Below, one piece after another: positions 18,294 to 27,180 of a stretch of DNA of 64,000 nucleotides. The position numbers were made by a program, and so were the translations under genes. Under the pieces are notes generated by a model. The model was given only the letters and a program-made list of their open reading frames with translations, did no database searches and was not told where the DNA came from. Each line of letters starts with the position of its first letter. Positions within the stretch are counted from its first letter, which is position 1. The stretch is taken from NCBI GenBank assembly GCA_964591275.1, contig CAZQAE010000026.1, positions 1 through 64,000 of the forward strand, read 5' to 3'. This stretch comes from G963674685 sp964591275. GTDB taxonomy: Bacteria; Lernaellota; Lernaellaia; JACKCT01.

Positions 18294-19550
18294 ATGTCGA
18301 AAAAGGAAATGTTGACATCAATGCTGCATAAGGCGCGCAGCGCCGCTGAAAAATTGGCCGTGGCTGATACCGACACTAAGAATAGTGCTTTGCAAATCCT
18401 GGCCGACACCTTGCGTGAGCGCCGGAATGAAATCATTAACGTCAATGCGAAAGACGTGAAACTCGCTCGCGAAGCCGGGCAAAGCGACGCCCTGATAGAC
18501 CGACTGACTCTGACGCCGAAAAGCATTGAGTCAATGGCCTCGGGGCTGGAAAAAATCATTGATTTGCCTGATCCGGTTGGGGAAATCCATGAGATGAACA
18601 CGTTGCCCAACGGCCTGCGCGTTGCGCGAATGCGGATGCCGCTGGGCGTCATCGGCATCATCTATGAATCACGCCCCAACGTGGCGGTGGACGCTTCAGC
18701 CCTTTGCCTCAAAAGCGGCAACGCCGTTTTGCTGCGGGGAGGTTCGGAAGCCGCTCATAGCAACTGCCTGCTGGGCCATATCATCGCGGAAGCCATCGAG
18801 CAAAGTGGACTGCCCCCCGCGGCGGCGCAGGTTTTGGAAGATACGGATCGGGAGCTTGTTAAGCATCTGCTGCGCGCGCGCGGCCTCGTTGATCTGGTCA
18901 TTCCCCGAGGAGGCGAGAAGCTGATTCAATTCGTGGACGAAAACGCCACTGTGCCAATCATTTTGCATTATAAGGGAGTCTGCCACGTATTCGTGGACAA
19001 GGATGCGGACCTGACAAAAGCGGCGCCAATTGTCCTCAATTCCAAAGTACAGCGTCCGGGTGTTTGCAACGCGCTGGAGACTTTGCTCGTGCATGCGGAT
19101 ATTGCGCCAAAATTTCTGCCGGCTATGGCAAAGGAACTATTGGAAAAGGGCGTCGAACTGCGCGGCTGTGAAAAGACGAAAAAATTTCTTCCCGATCTCA
19201 AGGCGGCTTCCGAGGCGGATTGGGACGCCGAGTACCTGGACCTTATTCTTGCCGTTCGCGTGGTCGAGGATCTCGACGGCGCTTTAGAGCACATTGCCCG
19301 TTATGGTTCCGGTCACACCGAATCGATCATCACGGAAAATTACACGAACGCCGGTCGTTTTTTGCGGGAAGCAGCGGCTTCATGCGTGATGGTTAATGCC
19401 TCCACGCGCTTCAACGACGGCGGCGAATTGGGTCTCGGCGCTGAAATCGGCATCAGCACCACGAAGCTCCACGCCTTCGGTCCGATGGGCTTGCGTGAAC
19501 TGACCACCAGCAAATTCATTGTGATGGGAAGCGGCCAGATCAGGAAATAA
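18294..19550 (+). CDS. proA: Gamma-glutamyl phosphate reductase
   Basis: Reduces gamma-glutamyl phosphate with NADPH to glutamate-5-semialdehyde, the second step of proline synthesis; acts with ProB, whose product is unstable and probably channelled. An aldehyde-dehydrogenase-fold protein of 418 residues with the active-site Cys in VQRPGVCNALETLL and the family tail GPMGLRELTTSKFIVMGSGQ. The last 68 bases of the gene recur almost perfectly at 21912-21979, which marks this 3' end as a probable integration site. The protein remains full length. Confidence 0.97.
   Translation: MSKKEMLTSMLHKARSAAEKLAVADTDTKNSALQILADTLRERRNEIINVNAKDVKLAREAGQSDALIDRLTLTPKSIESMASGLEKIIDLPDPVGEIHEMNTLPNGLRVARMRMPLGVIGIIYESRPNVAVDASALCLKSGNAVLLRGGSEAAHSNCLLGHIIAEAIEQSGLPPAAAQVLEDTDRELVKHLLRARGLVDLVIPRGGEKLIQFVDENATVPIILHYKGVCHVFVDKDADLTKAAPIVLNSKVQRPGVCNALETLLVHADIAPKFLPAMAKELLEKGVELRGCEKTKKFLPDLKAASEADWDAEYLDLILAVRVVEDLDGALEHIARYGSGHTESIITENYTNAGRFLREAAASCVMVNASTRFNDGGELGLGAEIGISTTKLHAFGPMGLRELTTSKFIVMGSGQIRK
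19483..19550. repeat. Direct repeat, copy 1 (proA 3' end)
   Basis: The final 68 bases of proA. Copy 2 at 21912-21979 is identical for the first 52 or so bases and differs at only 4 positions over 68. Similarity stops abruptly at CGATGGGC on the left side of copy 2, as expected of an attachment-site duplication rather than a decayed whole-gene copy. Confidence 0.85.
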
Positions 19551-19772
19551 TTCATTGACTTCGTCGTGCCTGAAAAACTCATTTCAAGCCGCCGAGTTAC
19601 TGCAAATTGCCGGATTACGATCTGAAGTCTTCCAACGCAGGACTGCAATAAGCCGTATTTTGATGATGCGCAGCGCATGGGCCGTGCCATCCGACTGCCG
19701 TATATTGGATTGATCAGCTTGTAGGAAAAGATGCAATGATACGGTCTCAAACAGAATGAGGCCAAATCAAAA

Positions 19773-19841
19773 GTGCGAAAGATTCTTGACACTACCAAAG
19801 TCCTGCGGCCCCAACCCGTGGGAAGACCAAAGAGGAAATGA
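19773..19841 (+). pseudogene. Possible transposase C-terminal scrap
   Basis: A short open stretch ends VLRPQPVGRPKRK-stop. A basic GRP(K/R)K ending is common at the C-terminus of REP-associated Y1 transposases, whose hairpin substrates would fit the palindromes nearby. The rest of 19551-19903 contains no supported gene. The match is too short for a firm call. Confidence 0.22.
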
Positions 19842-19885
19842 GCATATTTATATTCCAATTTTTCGCGTATATATCACGAACAACA

Positions 19886-19898
19886 GGTGACTGTCACC
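19886..19898. repeat. GTGAC palindrome, left
   Basis: GGTGACTGTCACC, a perfect palindrome around a central T, 6 bases beyond the stop codon of the interior gene. Its reverse complement matches 12 of 13 bases at 21579-21591. It could fold as a REP-type hairpin and may also act as a weak transcript end. Confidence 0.6.
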
Positions 19899-19903
19899 AA
19901 TTA

Positions 19904-21529
19904 TTATTGCTCCGGCACCTCTTCATTCTTTGGTGTCACGGTCGGACAAATATATGTAAGATCGCCTATCTTTACATCATGAAATTCGGTCTGGTCCTCT
20001 CCAACTTCTCCTCTATCCGGATTTGGTCCCTTCTGCATTTCTTCGAATAATGCTTTGAAGCTGGTATCTTCTGCTTCATTCAATGCTTTTTTGAACATTG
20101 TATATGAGCCTACGACCACGTCGCTAGGATTGACCAAGTGGCTTGGGTACGACGAATAATTCAATACAAATCCATGCACGTATTTTAGGTTCTTAGCAGC
20201 CAATTCGCCTCTAATTTTATCTGCAACTTCTTCGGGATAATTCTCAATCCAGTTAACCGCCGCCCTTACCTGCAAGCATCCTTTCTCCATCTCTTTATCA
20301 GCCGCGAGAATTTCGCTAATTTCATCTACCGGTATGGGCCATTTTAACTCCAGAATTGCAGATTCTTCTCCTTCATCCGTCCAGATAAGCAAGTCGATAT
20401 CAGTAGCCTTATGATCGTCCTTCTTCGGAACCTTTATACCCTCAGCAAATCTCCACCCAATGCTACCCAATTCGTCTTTTATTTCATCGATAAACAAACT
20501 TTCTTTTTGATTTTTAAGCCTATCGTAAGATTTCTTTTTAGTTTCCATCCTAGAAACTAATTTCGTAATGTTTCGTTCATGCGAAGCCAGATTAATCATT
20601 CCACATTGCATCAACATGCTCTCTTCATCCAATTGGAGAAACGGCTGTAACCATACCGTCGGTTTTTTCACGTCATTGCCATAAGTCATGTCAGTCAAAA
20701 AAGCAGCGACGCATTCAGTGCTGATGCTCGTAACTTTCGCGGCGAAATCAATAAGAGTTTGGCGTTTTAAAATGCTGAAGGTTTCTTGTGGTTGCCGTGA
20801 CTGCAAAATCGACAAATACTTTGCGGCAATTAATTCCCAGGCGACATAGATTTTCCTTGCTTGCTCGATTGTGTATTGTTCCATCAACTGCCAGTGTCCC
20901 GGTAAATCGGAAGGTCTAATTCTGAAAAAGTACTCGGAAGCTTCACTTAAGGCGCTCCCTTGAACAGAGGCGAAATAACCATCGGTAAAAAGAAGATTGC
21001 TGCTTACCCAGGAGATGAGGCTCGCAGGCTGTTTGTCTGCACCATTAAAGTCAAGCTCTCTATTTGTGTCTTGGAAAGAGACAAGTGAAATATCAAGGAC
21101 TTTTTTGTCATGTTCAGGGGCGTAAAAAAAACGAGCAGTCTTTTTAGGCAAGTCACATTCAACATTGCACAAGCCATTGTATGCATCCCAATGAATATCC
21201 ACCAAGTTTCGATAATCATAAGCGTGTTGAAAAAAAAGTTGTAATGACTTGATTTCTGAAGGCTTGCCGGCAAAGTGCTTCGTTCCTTTAGCATCTTTTA
21301 TCCATAATACTGCTTGGTCTAAAGCATCATAAAGAGCTCTATGGGACTCATGAGTGAGGAAATACTCATTTCGGGAAAAACCATTATCCATTACACGTAA
21401 GGATCGAAAATCTACAATGAGGTAGAGATGCGGCAGGATAGATTCAGGGCTGAAACGGATAGCATCGAAGTTGAGGTAATACTTATCAAGTTCAGCTTCC
21501 AAAATTTTTAGAGCGTCGAGATGGTCCAT
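19904..21529 (-). CDS. Unknown protein with PD-(D/E)XK nuclease-like C-terminus
   Basis: A 541-residue soluble protein, no signal peptide. Residues 1-330 are not recognised. From about 335 a coiled basic helix (MErKKKSYDRLKN region) precedes ATDIDLLIW (Asp377/Asp379), a turn, then AILELKW (Glu394-x-Lys396) and, 24 residues on, a helix with Gln420 (LQVRAAVNWI). This D...ExK...Q order is the core of the PD-(D/E)XK nuclease superfamily. GGAGG 7 bases before the ATG at 21529 supports the start. It is the only intact gene inside the proA-end island and is flanked by GTGAC palindromes. A defence or element-maintenance nuclease is a reasonable guess from context; the fold assignment is from motif only. 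Confidence 0.75.
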   Translation of the reverse strand: MDHLDALKILEAELDKYYLNFDAIRFSPESILPHLYLIVDFRSLRVMDNGFSRNEYFLTHESHRALYDALDQAVLWIKDAKGTKHFAGKPSEIKSLQLFFQHAYDYRNLVDIHWDAYNGLCNVECDLPKKTARFFYAPEHDKKVLDISLVSFQDTNRELDFNGADKQPASLISWVSSNLLFTDGYFASVQGSALSEASEYFFRIRPSDLPGHWQLMEQYTIEQARKIYVAWELIAAKYLSILQSRQPQETFSILKRQTLIDFAAKVTSISTECVAAFLTDMTYGNDVKKPTVWLQPFLQLDEESMLMQCGMINLASHERNITKLVSRMETKKKSYDRLKNQKESLFIDEIKDELGSIGWRFAEGIKVPKKDDHKATDIDLLIWTDEGEESAILELKWPIPVDEISEILAADKEMEKGCLQVRAAVNWIENYPEEVADKIRGELAAKNLKYVHGFVLNYSSYPSHLVNPSDVVVGSYTMFKKALNEAEDTSFKALFEEMQKGPNPDRGEVGEDQTEFHDVKIGDLTYICPTVTPKNEEVPEQ

Positions 21530-21911
21530 AAATTAGCCTCCGGCTATGTTCCTTGATAAAGAATATTCGTCAAGTATTTGTGACAGTCACCTAATAAATC
21601 TTTGAAAAGAGAGTATTGTGGCAATTGGGATCCGGTCGATTTCTGCCTCCCAATTCCGTCTTGTTTTCCAATCGTTTTTGACTGCCTTCTTGTGTAGAGT
21701 TTTTTCATCCTTGTCCCTTTTCTTGCATTCATTAGAGAATACCATGAAATGTGGTTATCAACAAAGAAAATTTTGCGGATAATTGGGGACACCCATTCGA
21801 ACAATTATTTGAAGAGCGAAAATTTTAGTTTTGCCGATGCCGTTTCATAGGCGGACAGTTTGTGGGATTGGATGTCCCCGATTTCCAATGCCGCAAGGAT
21901 TTACAGATATT
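21530..21911. other. Island right end, no supported gene
   Basis: Contains the right palindrome (21580-21591) and A/T-rich sequence. A minus-strand frame of 86 codons (21544-21804) has no convincing start or family and is left out. The promoter of the nuclease-like gene should lie just above 21529. Confidence 0.4.
21580..21591. repeat. GTGAC palindrome, right
   Basis: GTGACAGTCACC, matching the reverse complement of the left palindrome, 50 bases upstream of the nuclease-like gene start. The pair brackets exactly one gene. Confidence 0.6.
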
Positions 21912-21979
21912 CGATGGGCTTGCGTGAACTGACCACCAGCAAATTCATTGTGATGGGAAGCGGGCAGATCAGGGGATAG
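21912..21979. repeat. Direct repeat, copy 2 (proA 3' end)
   Basis: Near-perfect copy of 19483-19550, still ending in an in-frame stop (TAG instead of TAA). It encodes MGLRELTTSKFIVMGSGQIR without any more of proA in front, so it is an attachment remnant. It lies 13 bases from the stop codon of the SGNH hydrolase gene on the opposite strand. Confidence 0.85.
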
Positions 21980-21992
21980 CGAGGACGATGCA

Positions 21993-23228
21993 TTAACCGC
22001 AGCAGGCGCCGTCGTCATCATCCGAACCATCGTCGCTTGAATCCGCGGGCGTTTCATCGGCGTTTGAATCATCGTCGTCGGGCTCGGCAACCGTATCATC
22101 ATCGGATTGATCATCATCTGAGTCATCGTCGGGAGCCGTGTCATCATCCGTGTCATCGTCAGGCGGGGTAGGAACCAGATCCGGCGCGTCGAAGGCATAC
22201 AGCCGCTGCTCGCCCAATCTTGTTTCATCGATCACAACGCCGCCAAGGCAAGTGAATATCACGTCAGCGTAATGCTGATGGCCGACATCGCCGGGATGCA
22301 CCGGATCGACAAGATAATCATCAATCAATTCGTCGCCCAATGCGCCCAGAGCGTCGGCTATAATCACATCCTCCATATGCCAAATCGACCACCGGACAAT
22401 GGAAAATGCATAGTCGATGGCCATGGAAATAATTGGTGTGAAAAGGCCGAACTCGTCGGTCATGTAGGTGCTGTTTCCGAAATTGGGATAGATCACGTAA
22501 GCCACATCCACATCGGGATTGATGTCGCGGGCTGCGTTGATGATCGTATAAAGATTCGCCGGAACATCGAGAAGATATTCGGGATTATCCAGAAACGCCT
22601 GGATGACATCCATCAGCTCAAAAGGCTCTTCAGGAAGATAAATCGCCGGATCGTTGACCCCCAGCGTGATGGTGATCAGATCGGTATCCGGCAGAAGAGG
22701 TAAAAGCTGCTCGTCAAAATATCCGGTATCCGCGCCGGGCAGCCACTCGACGGTTGTGCTTCCTCCAACGGCGAGATTGTCCAGCGTCGTGTCGGCCAGG
22801 GATGAAAAATAACCGGCTATCCTTTCTGGAAAAGGATTGTCGCCGTCGACGCTGATGCTGTCGCCGATGGCTGTAATGTGGACGCCTCCTTCTTTCACCG
22901 CTTCAAAAATGCGCCCAGACCTGTTGGCGCTTGTGCAGCGATACTCCGGCAATTTCGGCAATAACAGGTAGGTTCCGGGCGCGATGTCGTCAAAGCTGAA
23001 AACGCCGTCCTCGCCCGTCGTCGCTTCCATTTCCCCATCGGAACCAAGCAAAGTCACACCCACATTGGGCAGCGGTACATCGGTTTCATCAATGCTCTGC
23101 TCGTAGTGCGAACGAGCGCTTTTATTCCCGTCGTGATAAATTATTCCACCCACTGTCGCCGCATGAGCAAAGGGCATCGTTGCAAGGATCAAGACGGCAA
23201 GAAGAAAACAACAACAAGGAATTTTCAT
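21993..23228 (-). CDS. Secreted SGNH hydrolase with Asp-rich C-tail
   Basis: A signal peptide (type I, cleavage after AHA at about residue 23) precedes a small carboxypeptidase-regulatory/SdrD-B-like beta domain (residues 24-100, with the TGEDGVFSFDDIAPGTY signature). An SGNH/GDSL hydrolase domain follows: Ser124 in AIGDSIS, Gly190/Asn192 in TLGVNDP, and Asp308/His311 in DPVHPGD. SGNH enzymes cleave esters of lipids or sugars. The tail from about 355 is mostly Asp with Ser, Thr, Ala and Pro and ends GACCG-stop, the same layout as the papain-like protease at 11959-13017. The start at 23228 has GGGAG upstream and is preferred to 23258. Confidence 0.86.
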   Translation of the reverse strand: MKIPCCCFLLAVLILATMPFAHAATVGGIIYHDGNKSARSHYEQSIDETDVPLPNVGVTLLGSDGEMEATTGEDGVFSFDDIAPGTYLLLPKLPEYRCTSANRSGRIFEAVKEGGVHITAIGDSISVDGDNPFPERIAGYFSSLADTTLDNLAVGGSTTVEWLPGADTGYFDEQLLPLLPDTDLITITLGVNDPAIYLPEEPFELMDVIQAFLDNPEYLLDVPANLYTIINAARDINPDVDVAYVIYPNFGNSTYMTDEFGLFTPIISMAIDYAFSIVRWSIWHMEDVIIADALGALGDELIDDYLVDPVHPGDVGHQHYADVIFTCLGGVVIDETRLGEQRLYAFDAPDLVPTPPDDDTDDDTAPDDDSDDDQSDDDTVAEPDDDDSNADETPADSSDDGSDDDDGACCG

Positions 23229-23278
23229 GGCATGTCTCCCTCGCGACGGATGGCGCAATGAATTATTGAAGCATTTAA

Positions 23279-24175
23279 TTAACCACTGTGACTGCGCAAA
23301 AATTCCTGCAACGTTTTAATCATATCATCATGCATCGGTGTTTTAATATGGTCCGTGCCGTCCACTATCACCAGCTTGTAATTTGGAGCGAAGCCGACGA
23401 GATTTTGCGCTCCCAAAAGCAGCGGATCACGGCTTCCGACAATGCCGAGCATCGGAACTTCGATTCCCCGGACCTCCTCTTCGGATAAACCAAAGTCCCG
23501 AAGGTTGCCCAGAAGTGCGGCCAAAGCCTGGCTGTCATTTAAATAGCCGGTCAACAACCTCACCCAGATTTCGTGGATCATACCCGGCTTTTTCCGGTTG
23601 TCGCCAAAGCTCGAAATCACCGGACCGACCGAACGCCCCGCGCGCAGGTCTTGCGCCATTTTGCCCAGGGCTGCAAAAAATTGGCTCTCTTCCGGCTTCT
23701 CCCACCCCGCGGCGCAGGGTGAAACGGTGAAAAAGCGCTCAGGATGCGTGGCGGCGAGTTTCAGAGCGATGAAGCCGCCAAAGGAATATCCGACGAGGTG
23801 CGCCTTTTTGATTTTTAAGTGATCCATAAGGCGGATCACATCGAGAGCCATTTCAAAGCCGTATTTGTCTTCTTCGTGCGGCTTGTCGGACAGGCCATGT
23901 CCGCGCAGGTCCATTGCGATCACGCGGTACTCCTTCGCCAAACTTTGCAAGATGCCGGGTCTGCGCCAATTGAGATCGGCGTTCACGGCAAACCCATGCA
24001 CCAGGATGACCGGCACGCCCGTCCCTTCGTCGGTGTACCGAATGCGCGCTCCCCCTGAATCGAAAAACGATCCTGCCGTCTCGTGGGTCAAATAAACATA
24101 TCCGACCGCCAATGCTGCAATCAACAGCGACAGCAGTATTGACAGGCTGATAATAATGGTTCTCGTTTTATTCAT
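23279..24175 (-). CDS. Membrane-anchored alpha/beta hydrolase
   Basis: An N-terminal hydrophobic anchor (residues about 8-30) precedes a complete alpha/beta-hydrolase fold: oxyanion HG in VILVHGFAVNADLNW, GHGLSDKP, the nucleophile elbow GYSFGGF, and a late His in GTDHIKTPMH. The acid is likely Asp in GSRDPLL. Such proteins hydrolyse esters, lactones or C-C bonds; the substrate is not evident. AAGGA stands 8 bases before the ATG. It lies 50 bases upstream of the SGNH gene on the same strand, so both may share a transcript. Confidence 0.87.
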   Translation of the reverse strand: MNKTRTIIISLSILLSLLIAALAVGYVYLTHETAGSFFDSGGARIRYTDEGTGVPVILVHGFAVNADLNWRRPGILQSLAKEYRVIAMDLRGHGLSDKPHEEDKYGFEMALDVIRLMDHLKIKKAHLVGYSFGGFIALKLAATHPERFFTVSPCAAGWEKPEESQFFAALGKMAQDLRAGRSVGPVISSFGDNRKKPGMIHEIWVRLLTGYLNDSQALAALLGNLRDFGLSEEEVRGIEVPMLGIVGSRDPLLLGAQNLVGFAPNYKLVIVDGTDHIKTPMHDDMIKTLQEFLRSHSG

Positions 24176-24342
24176 GCTTTAGGTCCTTTCCATGCACCGC
24201 AAAAGCGATATTGCATTTCGGTTTTCATTATTACAAGCGACGAATAAATATACTGGGAGCCAAAACGCTAGTGAGGACACATTGACGGGAAAGCCTTATA
24301 GTATTGCTTGGAGATAGAAAACTCTTTTCCATAGGAAAAAAC

Positions 24343-26025
24343 ATGACGGAGCCTCTGGTATTAATTATTCGCGACGGTTGGGGAATCGGCAATCCCGAGG
24401 ATCCCGGCAATGCCATCGCAAAAGCCGACACGCCGAATATCGATTCGTATCTTCAGAATTATCCGCACACCGTGCTCGGAACTTCGGGCGAGGACGTGGG
24501 GCTTGTGGCGGGAGCGCAAGGTTCCTCTGAAGTGGGGCACCTGAACATGGGCGCGGGCCGCATCGTCGAGCAGGAGGTGGTGCGCGTCAATAAGCTGATT
24601 GAGAGCGGTGAATTTTTCAAAGCACCGCTGTTGGTCGAGGCGATGGAAAATTGCCGTGCAAACAATTCCGCGTTGCACATTGTGGGACTGGTGCAGGACC
24701 AGGGCGTTCATGCCATGGACACGCACCTGTTCGCGCTGCTGGAAATGGCGGCCCGATTCGATTTGAAAAAGGTGTTCATCCACGCCTTCACCGACGGACG
24801 CGACACGGCCCCGCGCAGCGCGATGCATTATCTTCAAAAGCTGTCGGACAAGATGGGCGAAATTGGCGTAGGAAAGATCGCCTCGGTAACGGGCCGCTAC
24901 TGGGCCATGGACCGGGACACCAATTGGGACCGGATAGAAATAGCTTACCGGGCGCTTGTCTTTGGTCTGGGTCGCCGCGCTGCGACGTGGACCGAAGCCG
25001 TTGAAGCCGCCTACGCCCGCGCCGACGCAAAGCTGGCCGAAGCAAAAGCCAATGGCGATATACATGCGGGCATCGTCGAATCGGACGAGTTTATCTCGCC
25101 CACGCTCATCGCCGACAAAGGCGCCGCGCCGCATTCAATTCAGTCGAAAGACTCGGTGATCTTTTTCAACTATCGTCAGGATCGAGCCATCCAGATCACG
25201 AAATCTTTGGTGGAAGATCGCTTCGATTTCTTTGACCGGCCGCAAAAACCGGACATCTGCTTTGTCGGCCTCACGCGCTATTACGACGAGTTTGACCGCA
25301 ATGTCCTGCCGCCGATGAATATGTCCAATATCCTGGGCGAAGTTCTAAGCCGCGAAGGTCTGCAACAGCTTCGAATATCTGAAACGCAGAAGTTCGCCCA
25401 CGTCACCAGCTTTTTCAACAGCAAAATGCAGGAGCCTTTCCCCGGCGAGGAGCGCATCCTGATCGACAGCCCAAAAGTTCCGGAAAACGAGAAGCCGGAA
25501 ATGTCCGCGCCGACCATCGCGGACTTTTGCGTGCTAGCCCTTTCCGAAGGGATCGCGCCGGTTCGCGAAGCCGCCAATCAGACCGACAACGTTCATCTTA
25601 AAGCGCAATCCGGGTTAGAAGAAGATCCGGACCGCCTCGCGGAAACCTATGATGTTATCATCATGAACTTCGTTAACGGCGACATGGTCGGACATACGGG
25701 AGATTTCGAGGCCGTTGTTCTGGGGATCGAAGCCGTGGACCGTGCGGTGGGCCGCGTGGTGAAGGCCGCGCTCGCCAAAGAAGGCGTCGTTCTGATCACC
25801 GCGGATCACGGCAACGCCGAGCAAATGATCAATCCGGCGACCGGCGACACGCAGACGGCGCATACGACAAACCCGGTCGAATTAATCCTTGTTTCGCAAA
25901 AACTCAAAGGAACCAAGCTTCGCCGGCGGGGGAGGCTGGCCGACATCGCTCCGACCATGCTGGACCTTTTGGGCATTGCGCAGCCCGAGGAAATGACGGG
26001 GCAGGATTTAATCCTCGACGATTGA
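24343..26025 (+). CDS. gpmI: 2,3-bisphosphoglycerate-independent phosphoglycerate mutase
   Basis: Interconverts 3- and 2-phosphoglycerate in glycolysis using two Mn ions and a phosphoserine intermediate. Visible are the metal-ligand Asp11 in IIRDGWG, the catalytic Ser62 in SSEVGHLNMGAG, VTGRYWAMDRD, NFVNGDMVGHTG and TADHGNAEQM. At about 560 residues it exceeds the usual 510, with additional sequence in the middle (near the FFNYRQDRA to FPGEER stretch). The start at 24343 follows AGGA; an in-frame TTG at 24304 would add 13 residues and lacks support. No operon partner. Confidence 0.96.
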   Translation: MTEPLVLIIRDGWGIGNPEDPGNAIAKADTPNIDSYLQNYPHTVLGTSGEDVGLVAGAQGSSEVGHLNMGAGRIVEQEVVRVNKLIESGEFFKAPLLVEAMENCRANNSALHIVGLVQDQGVHAMDTHLFALLEMAARFDLKKVFIHAFTDGRDTAPRSAMHYLQKLSDKMGEIGVGKIASVTGRYWAMDRDTNWDRIEIAYRALVFGLGRRAATWTEAVEAAYARADAKLAEAKANGDIHAGIVESDEFISPTLIADKGAAPHSIQSKDSVIFFNYRQDRAIQITKSLVEDRFDFFDRPQKPDICFVGLTRYYDEFDRNVLPPMNMSNILGEVLSREGLQQLRISETQKFAHVTSFFNSKMQEPFPGEERILIDSPKVPENEKPEMSAPTIADFCVLALSEGIAPVREAANQTDNVHLKAQSGLEEDPDRLAETYDVIIMNFVNGDMVGHTGDFEAVVLGIEAVDRAVGRVVKAALAKEGVVLITADHGNAEQMINPATGDTQTAHTTNPVELILVSQKLKGTKLRRRGRLADIAPTMLDLLGIAQPEEMTGQDLILDD

Positions 26026-26097
26026 AAACTCCGCCCGGCCTTTTTATCGCCGCCCGCAGCCTGAAAAAGCGAAACGATTTCATTCCACGCCCGTATT

Positions 26098-27092
26098 TTA
26101 TTCCCTGTCGGAATCAGATCTCGGCGTCAGCCATCCTTGCTTATCAAGTGAATAGTAAAGATGCGCGGCGATGCGGGCGTAGCCCTCTTCGTTGGGATGC
26201 GTGTCGGGGGCCAAGTATAATTCCTCAGAACCAAAAGGGGGAAGGTTGAAGCCATGCTGACTGACAAAGATGACATCATCATTGCTTTTGGCCAGGCTCT
26301 TCATGATTTTATCGACAAAGGGAACTTTTTCCCAATATGTCATCAAGACGACCTTGGCCCCAAGGTTCCCGGCAATGTCAATCATCTCCTGGAAATCGTG
26401 TCGCACCCATTGCTTTAGGAAGGGATCTTTTTCATCGCATAAAACGCAAAAATACGTATTTTTATCAATCACATCTCCATCCACGAGTTGTCGGATTCTG
26501 GATCTGGTGATTTTTTTAAGCTGGTAGGCGCCGCTTGTTTCCAAAATATTGGCCAGTCGCGCCCTTTCCGGCACATCAGAGATGTCCTTGTTAAGATAAT
26601 CGATTCCACGCAGGTTATGATTGTTATTCTTACCCACGCAAATCACAACGATATCCATCTTTTGGCCAATGCCATTTCGTTGCAATTTATTCGAGTCGAT
26701 TTCCAGGCTTTCTTTGAATGCCACCAGGGCTTCGGCAGAATTACGACCAGGGCGGGCAACTATCCGTATTTTTGGGCGGATGTTCGAGTGCTTTTTGTAA
26801 ATGATACGCGCCAGTTGTCTGGGGTAATTTTTTTCAAGATCAGCTCCTACGCCCCAGGTATGGGAATCTCCAACCGTCGTGATAAACAGGTTCGCTTCCA
26901 CAGTATCGACTTCGACATCGGAGTACTCTTCAAATTCGCTCAGAACATCATATTTTTTATAAATGTAGCCCTGATGCCGACCATCGCGGTTTCGATCAGC
27001 AACAATCCCAAAACCAATCCGATAATCTGGGAAAGCGCCAAAAACATTAGCGATTTCCAAAAGGGTCGCCTATAGCTTTTAAAAATTGCCAT
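26098..27092 (-). CDS. Membrane-anchored SGNH-like protein, frame interrupted
   Basis: The long frame (26098-27060) carries an SGNH hydrolase core: TTVGDSHTWG with the nucleophile Ser, CVGKNN, and APDTHPNEEGYARIA with the Asp/His pair. Its N-terminus is not natural. In the neighbouring frame an ATG at 27092, preceded by AGGA, starts a typical membrane anchor (FLALSQIIGLVLGLLLIETA) that stops at 26940. Joining the two needs a one-base shift, and an A6 run (26953-26958) lies in the overlap. I annotate the joined gene; whether the shift is real, programmed or an assembly error is not decidable here. Such anchored SGNH proteins often act in cell-surface polysaccharide acylation. Confidence 0.6.
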
Positions 27093-27180
27093 GGAATCCT
27101 AAATACAGCAGAACCTTCGCCCCTGTCGGAACTGTTCGCGGCTCCTGCATTGGCCTCTCAAGCACTAATCAGCCAAACCC

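Larger units (their letters stand above)
19483..21979. mobile_element. Putative 2.4-kb integrated island at the proA 3' end
   Basis: Bounded by 68-bp direct repeats of the proA end. The interior (19551-21911) carries one intact gene (19904-21529, minus strand), two GTGAC palindromes flanking it, and decayed sequence. No integrase or complete transposase is inside, so the element is either non-autonomous or has lost its mobility gene. The coding text of the interior gene is more A/T-rich than proA and the genes beyond. Target-site duplication of a gene 3' end is typical of site-specific recombinases; that reading is inference. Confidence 0.6.
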
